64,000 nucleotides of DNA, from positions 124,001 to 188,000 of the forward strand of contig NZ_JAVHXT010000007.1 of the NCBI RefSeq assembly GCF_031119335.1, given 5' to 3'. Each line of letters begins with the position of its first letter. Positions within the stretch are counted from its first letter, which is position 1. Positions 56,757-64,000 of this stretch are shown here, piece by piece. Under the pieces are notes generated by a model. The model did no database searches. It saw only the letters and a program-made list of their open reading frames with translations, and was not told the DNA's origin. The translations under genes were made by a program, and so were the position numbers. Origin of the DNA: Pedobacter sp. (GTDB taxonomy: Bacteria > Bacteroidota > Bacteroidia > Sphingobacteriales > Sphingobacteriaceae).

Positions 56757-59306
56757 TTAATTGGTTGTATTGCTCAATAAATTGTTAACTGTAACCGCTT
56801 TGTAGCCGTTTTGTTTCAAATATTTAAGCAGCTCGGGCAGCTTATCATAAAACTTGTCTTTTCTTCTGGGGTCGGTACCAACGTGGAGCAATAGAATAAA
56901 GCCATTTAAGCCCTGCTGTTTCTCATGCTCAATAATAGACTGGTAAATTTCATCACTACTTCTGTAAGACTTGCCCATTTCTGGATACGTATAATCTGCA
57001 GTAGAACGAGTTCCTGGCGTAAAATTGATGAGCTTCAATCCAAAATCCTCTGTCCAGTTGCTAATGGTTTGGTTGTACCACTCAAAAGGAGGGAGGAAGT
57101 AAGGAGCAGATTTTTTGGTAATGCCGAATTGTTCCATCGCCTTATAATTGGCTGCCAAATCATCCTCAAATTGTTGCTTAGTCACTAAAAGTGAATCTCG
57201 TTTTTTCCAATCGGCATAAAGTAGATGCTTATCTGAGTGTGCGCCTAAGTAATGCCCCTTTGTTTTTGCAGTTTTAATGAATGATGAAAAAGCAGGGTTT
57301 CTGTAAAAATTACCCGTAAAAAAGAACGATGCTTTGATTTTCTCCTTATCTAACGCGGCAATGATTTGCTTGTTACCATCTGCATATTCATCGCCAGTAA
57401 ATACAATGGCGAGTTGCTTTTCTTTAGTATCGCCCCTAATAATTGCGCCTTGTTCCTTTTTGTAACTCGAAAACTCTTTGTCTGTTCTACTATCGTAAGC
57501 CGCTAGCAAATATACCAAAGAAGCTGTGCCATCCATGGTGGGCTCGTTAGTGCTGTAATCGCCATAATCATCATGATAAACAGCCAAATCACTTTGAAAT
57601 TCGGCGTAATCATCAGGCTTAGTCAGTTGTATACCAATCAAATTCTTGTAAATGCTGGTATAAACTGGCCCATCTACCAAACCTCCATCAATTGGGTATT
57701 TCCCGATATGCGTAAAAGCAGAATGCGGATCTGTAGGTGTATCGCCCCAGCTCGGCAAACCGTAAACCATACTTGTTCCCCAAGGGTTGCAACCAAACAA
57801 CCAATCGAAGTTAGCTTGCTCTAGCTCCGAAAAAGTGCCGTCGCCACTTAATTGCTTATACCACATGCACTGCATCGCAAAAGCAACCGTTAAATTATTG
57901 CTGCACCAAATAAAAGGCACACCTCTGTAAAATGCATTGTTTTTGGCTCTGTTCCACACATGAGTGATGCCTTGTTTGTAGTAATCAATCAGTTCTCGTT
58001 TTCTATCGCCATCCGATTGTTTGGCCAACTCGTAGTGCCCTAAATTGATGAACGGATACCATTGATAATGTTTGGCGGTATCGGCAATTAGCCAAGGTGT
58101 GATAGGTTCTTGTTTAGCATAAAAGAAAGCAGAATCGAGTTCAGAAATACCTGCTTTGCTAGTTGGATTTGTTAGGTCGGATACTTTTGGAGGGAATTGT
58201 ATGTGTGACAATGCCAGTTCCATATCATCCACCCAATTGTCTTCTGCGTAGATGTAAGGAGATTTTACAGATGCAGTTTGCGTTACACCTTTTTTCTTAA
58301 GTGCATATTCGTAGGCGGTTTTAGAGAGCATAACCAAATCTTCTGAATAGTTATGGTTAAATTGACCAACTACTTCACTTCCTAAGGCAAATGCACTTGC
58401 AAATTTAGCTGCGGTAGAACTTGTGCCTTTGGTATCATTCATAAATTTGCCTCGTTGCTGCGGCTTGCCATCAATAAAATACAGCGGGCGTTCAAAGCCT
58501 TTTCCATATTGGCTATCTTCTTTCGGAATACGCATAGTGATATGGTCCCTGTCATCCGCCAGTTGATTAAACATGATATTGGGCTGTGGATGCATCTTCA
58601 TCAGCCAATCTAAACCCCATTTGGCTTCATCTACCACATCTGGAACACCATTTTTGCCATCCAGTCCAGTTGCTAACTTAGTGTCGGTAAAAGCTTTTGG
58701 AAAATCCCGATAGGCCATTAACAAATGATAGGTTGCGTTGGCCGTAGTGGTAGAGTACTGGAGGTAGTCGCTAGCATCGTGCCAACCACCAACAGCATCG
58801 AAATGTGTGCTGTCTTTAATGCCACCTTCTTTACCATACACCACAAAACCGTCGTGCGTATGGCAGCTATCTTTTAAAAACGGATTGTAACCGCAACGTT
58901 GTTGGCGCATGTATCGCAGGGCGAAATCAGCCGTGTTTTTATAAGCATCTTCATTGATGATGACTTCGGGAGAATTCACGCCATCTGCCTTGATGTAGTA
59001 GTTCCCTGCTTTTTTGAAATCAGAGAAGTTTAACCTTGCCGATGTTTTGAAAGGACCATAGGCGCCAAACGCTTTAATGTTTTTAGAGGTGTAAACCGTT
59101 TTTCCGGTTTTTTGATCTACCAATTCAAAACTAGTTGGTATTTCGGTTCCCTTGCTTGCCCAAACGGCAACTTTAATAGATTTAGGCTGGTAACCCAAAA
59201 GGTTAATCCTTATCCAGCTTTGCTGATTTTTAGGTTTAAAAGCGATGAAGAGTAAAAATGCAATGCTGAAAACAAAGGCTAAGGCAGAAAAGGATATCTT
59301 TCTCAT
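56757..59306 (-). CDS. GH9-like glycoside hydrolase fused to polysaccharide deacetylase (CE4)
   Basis: The 849-residue protein has an N-terminal signal/anchor (about 5-22), an Ig-like CelD_N domain (about 30-115) and a GH9 catalytic domain (about 122-610) with GGWHDASDY (D177, D180) and the acid Glu588 in STNEPTMDG. It ends with a NodB/CE4 deacetylase domain (about 632-845) with FTGDEYADG (D639, E640), GAHSDKH (H690, H694), PYFLPPFEWYN and LLLHVGT (H808). GH9 includes cellulases and exo-glucosaminidases, and CE4 removes N- or O-acetyl groups. The combination suits an acetylated amino-sugar polymer. Upstream genes (DUF1573, DUF4838, TPR-YaiO) lie on the same strand after 140 bp. Confidence 0.9.
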   Translation of the reverse strand: MRKISFSALAFVFSIAFLLFIAFKPKNQQSWIRINLLGYQPKSIKVAVWASKGTEIPTSFELVDQKTGKTVYTSKNIKAFGAYGPFKTSARLNFSDFKKAGNYYIKADGVNSPEVIINEDAYKNTADFALRYMRQQRCGYNPFLKDSCHTHDGFVVYGKEGGIKDSTHFDAVGGWHDASDYLQYSTTTANATYHLLMAYRDFPKAFTDTKLATGLDGKNGVPDVVDEAKWGLDWLMKMHPQPNIMFNQLADDRDHITMRIPKEDSQYGKGFERPLYFIDGKPQQRGKFMNDTKGTSSTAAKFASAFALGSEVVGQFNHNYSEDLVMLSKTAYEYALKKKGVTQTASVKSPYIYAEDNWVDDMELALSHIQFPPKVSDLTNPTSKAGISELDSAFFYAKQEPITPWLIADTAKHYQWYPFINLGHYELAKQSDGDRKRELIDYYKQGITHVWNRAKNNAFYRGVPFIWCSNNLTVAFAMQCMWYKQLSGDGTFSELEQANFDWLFGCNPWGTSMVYGLPSWGDTPTDPHSAFTHIGKYPIDGGLVDGPVYTSIYKNLIGIQLTKPDDYAEFQSDLAVYHDDYGDYSTNEPTMDGTASLVYLLAAYDSRTDKEFSSYKKEQGAIIRGDTKEKQLAIVFTGDEYADGNKQIIAALDKEKIKASFFFTGNFYRNPAFSSFIKTAKTKGHYLGAHSDKHLLYADWKKRDSLLVTKQQFEDDLAANYKAMEQFGITKKSAPYFLPPFEWYNQTISNWTEDFGLKLINFTPGTRSTADYTYPEMGKSYRSSDEIYQSIIEHEKQQGLNGFILLLHVGTDPRRKDKFYDKLPELLKYLKQNGYKAVTVNNLLSNTTN

Positions 59307-59346
59307 GGCAAGCGGCTAAATTTGGTTGGTCTGGTTTAAAGAACTT

Positions 59347-59389
59347 ACCACATTAATGAGGTCATCAAAAATCTATGCGTCTATGTGGT
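59347..59389. repeat. Remnant of the CTATGTGG repeat family
   Basis: ACCACAT (59347-59353) faces ATGTGGT (59383-59389), and CTATGCGTCTATGTGG beside it resembles the right arm of the CACATAGATACATAG family. It lies in the 140-bp gap between the DUF1573 and GH9-CE4 genes. Confidence 0.45.
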
Positions 59390-59446
59390 ATTTCTAACCT
59401 AAATTATAAATAATTTTCAGAAACCTTTCGCTTGCCTGCGAGAACA

Positions 59447-60019
59447 TTATTGGAATTTTCGCATTTGCTTTGGATCTGTGATATAGCCTTGTTGATTTGC
59501 AGCACCATCAACCAGTTCTTTTACCAGGTTTTTGTTTGCTTCCTTGTCTGCGTTGTAAAGCTCTTCGTAATCTTTCGTGTAGTGTGGATCTGGCACCACG
59601 TTAATCTCGAAAAAGAATGTTTGCGAACCTTCTTTGGTATTGGTTTTAATGGTGGTGTAAATGCCAACATAGCCCAAGTTTTTGTTGCTGTTATATTCCA
59701 TTTCTATGGTGCCATATTCGCCCACTGGAATTAATTTTGTTGGATATTTAGCAACCGTGCAGCCGCAAGATGGATATACCTCGTAGATTTTCAAGGGATG
59801 GTCACCTGTATTGAAAACCTTTACATTGATGTTTTGTCGTTGCCCTTGTAAAATAGGGAAGTACTTGCGTTCAGGATCTTCTATTTTTACAGTGGTTAAA
59901 TTCTGTTTAGTGTCGGCAGAGCATCCCGATAACGTCATGAATGCAAAAATAGCCATGCTTAAATAGATGGATATGCTGAGCTTTTTGCGCTGCCAAGTGG
60001 TATGTCCGTTTATCTTCAT
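59447..60019 (-). CDS. DUF1573 lipoprotein
   Basis: The 190-residue protein has a basic N-terminus, a hydrophobic segment and lipobox LSGC (lipidated cysteine near 33). The DUF1573 immunoglobulin-like domain (about 65-145) has NVKVFNTGDHPLKIYEVYPSCGCTVAKYP, in which SCGCT is the family hallmark. It lies 1 bp downstream of the DUF4838 gene, so the two are co-translated. It ends with an acidic/Lys helical tail. DUF1573 proteins are frequent in Bacteroidota surface loci with no defined role. Here it may be a periplasmic or outer-membrane accessory. Confidence 0.88.
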   Translation of the reverse strand: MKINGHTTWQRKKLSISIYLSMAIFAFMTLSGCSADTKQNLTTVKIEDPERKYFPILQGQRQNINVKVFNTGDHPLKIYEVYPSCGCTVAKYPTKLIPVGEYGTIEMEYNSNKNLGYVGIYTTIKTNTKEGSQTFFFEINVVPDPHYTKDYEELYNADKEANKNLVKELVDGAANQQGYITDPKQMRKFQ

Positions 60020-60020
60020 C

Positions 60021-62144
60021 CTATTTTATTATAATTTCGTCGCAGGCAAACGATCTTTTTTGCTTTTGACTTTGTTTAGTGATCTCTATTTTAATCGAAG
60101 TATCGTTTGCGTTAATTTTAACAGGAATTATTGCCCTAATTATTTTTCTACCCGCTTCTGGCTCTGTTTTTTGTCCTAGTACGGTTTCAAATTTACGATC
60201 TCCGATGTAAACGCTTACTTTTTCTGGCGGATAAATTTTATGTTTCTTATCGTACAAAAAGTCGATTTGTACCGTACTAGCTTTTTGCAACCCTTCAGTA
60301 TTTGCACTGATAGCTAACTTGGCTGAACTATTGAGTAGCCAATTGTTGTAATAGTCTTCAAAACCTAGGGCGCCATCGTTCAACATAGTTACGTCGCTGT
60401 ATTCTTCGTCTAAGTCTGTATTAACTTTTAATTGCCTGCCATAAAGAAGGTTTTGATATGACGCATTCACTATTCTCGAATTCCAGGCGTTAATGTAATC
60501 CCCAATTTTTAGACCTATTTCATTGTATCGACTAATTCCAGTTGTTATACTCAGTTGCTTCAAAAGAGATAAATCAGCTTGAATTTCTGGGTTTAACTTT
60601 CTTTGTTGGTTTTGATAGGTTGCGTAACCATTTTCCTTAAAACCATTTATCCTTAATAGTTCTAGTTTTTGAAACACAAAAGACATCAATAAAAGGTTAT
60701 ATTCCTTATTAGGAACTTTCGGTTTTTTGGCTAAAATTATTTTAAATATTTTGTCTAATTCATCGTATTTAAGGTATTTATTTACAGCTAATTTAGTGCC
60801 TCCATATATATCAAATGTTTTATTGCTTTTTAAGGCTTGTTCTTCTATGCTGATATAGTAGGTCGCCAGCTCTTTTCCGACGGTGGGATAGGTGTTTTCT
60901 AAGAACAAATTGATGTGCTTTTTAAGGTCTGCATCTGGGTTGCTTAACATTTGTGCATAGAGGTAGCTTTTCAGGTTGCCGAAAGCCGCAAACGAACCCT
61001 CATCGCTTCCATGCATAAATATGCCGTTTACACCGTTTTTGATATAAAACTGAAGGTTTCTTTGTGCAGTGCTTGCCGTGGGGTAGAACTCAAAGTAATT
61101 ATCGAAATTAATGGCGTAATCCCACAAATAGATGTTTTTGGTAATATTTTGCCAGCTCTTAAAGTATTGACTGATCTGTTGTGCCTTATTTGAGCGCTCT
61201 ATTACAATTCCTTTTGGAAAAGACATCGTGCTAATCATCACCCCAACATTTTCCCTTGCAGGCTTTTGAGGTGCCTTTTCGGTGCTTACATAAGCAGTAC
61301 TATAAAAACTTGCCTTTGGAAATTTAGCGGCTAATCTGTCAATCAGTGCAAATACTGCCGGACTAGCATTGGTTCTGCTGTTTCCTTCTTTTAAACACAA
61401 TTCACAGTTACACACCAAATCGTTATCATAAGGCATGATCATGAACTTATTGATGCTAGGTTCGTTCTGTAGCTTCTCCTCAATTGCCCTTTCTAGGGCT
61501 TTTTGTAGGTCTACGCTAGAAAAGTTCAGCTGTTCTTCATTTGGCTCACCATCAACTATAGCGTACATTTTAGGCGTTACCTTAATCAGCTTTCCAATGT
61601 TGTGTCCCCAAAGCGCCCAACTTTCTTCTAGGGTGTTGGTGTTGTTCCAAAGCCTAAACTGCTGGTCAAAGTTTTCCGCGAAATATGGCTCTTTATACGA
61701 AAATGGACTGTCTGAGGTATAATCTAAACCCAATGGAACAGCAATTGCTTCTTGATTTAAATTTGCCGTGTTAGCTATGAATTGATTAAGGTTGGTGTAG
61801 TTGCCGAAAAAGTGGTAGATGGCTTGTTTCAGTGCCTTTTCTGTGCCAGCACTAATCAATAATCCGTTTTGTGTTTGTTGAAGCTTAAAACCGTCTATTT
61901 TTGCATCAATTTTTAGACTGATGTATGGCTTTTCTATTCTTGGCGACTGATTGCTCAAACTCAAATCCTCCCCAAGCTTTCTAAACAAGCTTACAAATTC
62001 ATCTGCTACAGTCTTAGCACCATTCGGATAATAAACAACAGGCTTTATTTCGCCCCTTTTGTAAATCACAAAATCGTTCGATTTGGCACATGAGCTCATC
62101 AACAAAAGCACAATAACAACTAATAAACTTGCTCTAGTTTGCAT
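60021..62144 (-). CDS. DUF4838 glycoside-hydrolase-like lipoprotein
   Basis: The 707-residue protein has a signal peptide and lipobox MSSC (C19). An alpha-glucuronidase-like N-terminal domain (about 35-150) is followed by the DUF4838 TIM-barrel-like region (about 150-440), with WALWGHNIGKLI, PYDNDLVCNCELCLKEG (three cysteines, possible metal clip) and FMHGSDEGSF. A C-terminal beta-rich part follows. DUF4838 is related to GH20/GH84-like folds but has no assigned activity. It lies 9 bp after the TPR-YaiO gene and 1 bp before DUF1573. Confidence 0.82.
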   Translation of the reverse strand: MQTRASLLVVIVLLLMSSCAKSNDFVIYKRGEIKPVVYYPNGAKTVADEFVSLFRKLGEDLSLSNQSPRIEKPYISLKIDAKIDGFKLQQTQNGLLISAGTEKALKQAIYHFFGNYTNLNQFIANTANLNQEAIAVPLGLDYTSDSPFSYKEPYFAENFDQQFRLWNNTNTLEESWALWGHNIGKLIKVTPKMYAIVDGEPNEEQLNFSSVDLQKALERAIEEKLQNEPSINKFMIMPYDNDLVCNCELCLKEGNSRTNASPAVFALIDRLAAKFPKASFYSTAYVSTEKAPQKPARENVGVMISTMSFPKGIVIERSNKAQQISQYFKSWQNITKNIYLWDYAINFDNYFEFYPTASTAQRNLQFYIKNGVNGIFMHGSDEGSFAAFGNLKSYLYAQMLSNPDADLKKHINLFLENTYPTVGKELATYYISIEEQALKSNKTFDIYGGTKLAVNKYLKYDELDKIFKIILAKKPKVPNKEYNLLLMSFVFQKLELLRINGFKENGYATYQNQQRKLNPEIQADLSLLKQLSITTGISRYNEIGLKIGDYINAWNSRIVNASYQNLLYGRQLKVNTDLDEEYSDVTMLNDGALGFEDYYNNWLLNSSAKLAISANTEGLQKASTVQIDFLYDKKHKIYPPEKVSVYIGDRKFETVLGQKTEPEAGRKIIRAIIPVKINANDTSIKIEITKQSQKQKRSFACDEIIIK

Positions 62145-62153
62145 TTCGACGAT

Positions 62154-64000
62154 TTAAAACTTAGTTCTAAGCGTTAAAAAGAGATTGTATTGGTTTACAT
62201 AAGCATTTTCGGCAACTTTAAAGTTGTACCAATTACCTTGTAGGCCAAAAGAGGTTTTTGCGTTAATAAAATGGTAATATCCTGCACCCACCATTGTATT
62301 CATGTAATTGGTAAAGGTATTCGTTTGAAAAAGTAATCTTTGGTCTTCGGGTACTGTACCAATAGATGCCATTGTAGCCACATAATTTCGCTCGTTTTTC
62401 ATGAAAAACCTAGATTGGGCAAAAACGGTATTAAACAAGTTCTGTCCATCTGTCATAATTAAAGCCTTAGCATTAAACCACACATTATTAAAGGTGCGCT
62501 CTATACCAATTGCTCCTGTTGTAAAGCTAGTGTTATCGAGCATACGGGCGTAACGTGCGCCAATTTCTGCCTGCCATACCTTTGCAAAAGGCTGAAAATA
62601 CGAGAAAGCGACCTTTTGTTTTGGAAAAAAGGCATTGGCCACGCCCACATTGGCAAGAAAACTTGCTTTGTTATTAAAGGTGTGGTACCAATCTACTTCT
62701 GCCTGTCCTGATGCCCCGGTTTTTCGACCGGCGTAATTACCTCTAATCACCAGCTTGTTATTCTTGTTTAAGTCCCTCAAATACTCTAAACTCGCAATCG
62801 AAGTATTTAAAATCGTCGAGTCGGATGTGGTGTTCAAGTAACTTACATTCACTTGGTTTTTCAACTCTTTGCTTTCCAGATAATCTAGTCGGTCTTTATG
62901 TTCCTGTGGTTTTTCCAAAGGCTTCATAAATTTGTGATGATACTCCCTTGCCAATTTAAAATCGCCCATTTTCTCAAATATCAAACCTTTTTGATATAGT
63001 AAATCTGGATAATCTTTGTTGTAAAGCAAGGTAGAATCAACAATCTGCATCGATCTAGCTAAATCACCTTGTTCAATTAAAATATTGGTTAGCTTAATTG
63101 CAGCAGTGGTATTTTTAGGATCTACGGTTCTAATTTCGCCATAAATTTCCTTGCTCTTAGCGAAATTGCTGCTGTCGTCCAATGTTTTTGCATACACCAA
63201 CATTTCTTCTACCAAAGTATTTTTAATGCTGTCGTTAAAAGGATATTCTTGGTGCAGTTCCTTTAACAAAGCAGTTGCATTTTCGTGCTTTCCAGCTTCG
63301 GCATAAACACCCGCTAACTTTAGCTTAAATTCTTTCGGTTGTGCAATCTGAAAGGTTTTTGATTGGATAAACGCAATAGCTTCATCGTATTGTTTCATCG
63401 CTACTCTAGCACCAATTCCGTAATTATAGGCTTCTACTTGCTGCGGGTCGCTCAATAACAGTTCGTTGGCAATGGTTTTCACCTTTTCGAAATCCTCTTT
63501 TTTATTCAAATCACGGATATAGCCCAGCGAAGCCGTTGCATACATGTGTGCAAATTCTGGTTTATCAATATTTTTACTTTGCTGTTCCTTGGCCAAGTTA
63601 TAAGCACTTTCAAAGTCGTTCATCGCCATCAATAAATCAATTTTATTAAGGATGTATTGATTTTCTTGCGGATAATCAGCAACTAAAGTATTGATGGTTT
63701 TTAAAGCATCAGCGTACGCTTTTTGGTTATTGTGGATGGCGAAAATATACTGTGCAGCATACTTTTTGTATTCTGGCGTTTGCGAAACTTTTAGGAAACC
63801 CCATAAAGCCTCTTTGTAGTTCTGATCGTTATAATCTAGTTTTGCCTTCTGGTAGGTCCAATTGCGATATTTTTCTTTTACATCCGCATCGTTTGGATAA
63901 AGCGTATTCAATCGCTCAATGCTATTTCCAGCACGCTCCCAATCTTTCTGCGCTTCGTACACATAAAGTTGTTTAGCCAACAGATCTTTAGAGTTGGGGT
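62154..64000 (-). CDS. TPR protein with C-terminal YaiO-like outer-membrane beta-barrel (5' partial)
   Basis: The reading frame is open to the right edge, so the start lies outside the window; the TTG at 63980 is not a credible start. The visible 615 residues begin with many tetratricopeptide repeats (about 1-390: KDWERAGNSIERLNTLYPND and similar units), then a beta-barrel of the YaiO type (about 395-615: LVIRGNYAGR, WYHTFNNKASF, GARYARM, QYNLFLTLRTKF). Its last residue is Phe, as outer-membrane barrels prefer. TPR plus barrel is the plan of exopolysaccharide exporters such as BcsC, PgaA and PelB. It heads the minus-strand gene set. Confidence 0.85.
   Translation of the reverse strand, partial: PNSKDLLAKQLYVYEAQKDWERAGNSIERLNTLYPNDADVKEKYRNWTYQKAKLDYNDQNYKEALWGFLKVSQTPEYKKYAAQYIFAIHNNQKAYADALKTINTLVADYPQENQYILNKIDLLMAMNDFESAYNLAKEQQSKNIDKPEFAHMYATASLGYIRDLNKKEDFEKVKTIANELLLSDPQQVEAYNYGIGARVAMKQYDEAIAFIQSKTFQIAQPKEFKLKLAGVYAEAGKHENATALLKELHQEYPFNDSIKNTLVEEMLVYAKTLDDSSNFAKSKEIYGEIRTVDPKNTTAAIKLTNILIEQGDLARSMQIVDSTLLYNKDYPDLLYQKGLIFEKMGDFKLAREYHHKFMKPLEKPQEHKDRLDYLESKELKNQVNVSYLNTTSDSTILNTSIASLEYLRDLNKNNKLVIRGNYAGRKTGASGQAEVDWYHTFNNKASFLANVGVANAFFPKQKVAFSYFQPFAKVWQAEIGARYARMLDNTSFTTGAIGIERTFNNVWFNAKALIMTDGQNLFNTVFAQSRFFMKNERNYVATMASIGTVPEDQRLLFQTNTFTNYMNTMVGAGYYHFINAKTSFGLQGNWYNFKVAENAYVNQYNLFLTLRTKF

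Overview
The window looks like a chromosomal segment of a Bacteroidota bacterium, most likely family Sphingobacteriaceae (Pedobacter-like). Support for this: an AT-rich composition, a fused lpxC-fabZ gene, the type IX secretion response regulator PorX, two proteins with C-terminal type IX sorting domains, promoters of the Bacteroidota form (TTTG or TTG, about 20 bp, TAnnTTTG), SusC/TonB-type outer-membrane proteins with carboxypeptidase-regulatory domains, many Bacteroidota-specific DUF families, and very many short inverted repeats in the gaps. I see no rRNA, tRNA, CRISPR array, transposase or phage gene. It reads as ordinary core and accessory chromosome.

Layout. 1-5700: cell-wall and amino-acid scavenging (partial esterase, BioF/KBL-like PLP enzyme, histidine phosphatase, VanX-like D-Ala-D-Ala dipeptidase, alanine dehydrogenase-like protein, CarboxypepD_reg protein). 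5730-9120: tsaE, porX, HD-domain phosphohydrolase. 9188-12490: lipid A operon lpxD, lpxC-fabZ, lpxA, with overlapping genes. 12566-15532: lone ABC ATPase, two EF-P paralogues, 5-formyl-THF cyclo-ligase, and a small HigA-N-terminus-like protein. 15610-19408 (minus): hutI-hutG, exonuclease III, secreted cyclophilin. 19604-26470: HMA-AraC regulator, YceI, YgiD, Crp/Fnr regulator, topoisomerase IB, thioesterase, DinB, sensor kinase. 26642-29021: gltX and a YpfJ-type metallopeptidase.

29091-35970 is a six-gene plus-strand signalling cluster: REC-kinase, a CHASE3/GAF hybrid kinase with three receivers, a receiver, CheR, CheB and another receiver. There is no CheA or chemoreceptor. 36025-47855 holds a TonB-receptor-like barrel, an M49-like lipoprotein peptidase, an amidase lipoprotein, two type IX substrates, a thioredoxin/DUF6952/peroxiredoxin redox set and a DUF4886 protein. 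47907-56706 holds an S9 peptidase, a degenerate FAD oxidoreductase, an ALDH, an SMR exporter (Gdx/SugE type), an ECF sigma/anti-sigma pair, and small proteins. At the right edge (56757-64000, minus) lies a set that may act together on an exopolysaccharide: TPR plus YaiO-like beta-barrel, DUF4838 lipoprotein, DUF1573 lipoprotein, and a GH9-polysaccharide deacetylase fusion. Its upstream end is cut by the window.

The most striking non-genic signal is the density of intergenic inverted repeats. At least seven sequence families recur, often between convergent genes. In three places a repeat reaches or lies inside a coding region: the hutG 3' end, the hutI N-terminal region, and gltX.
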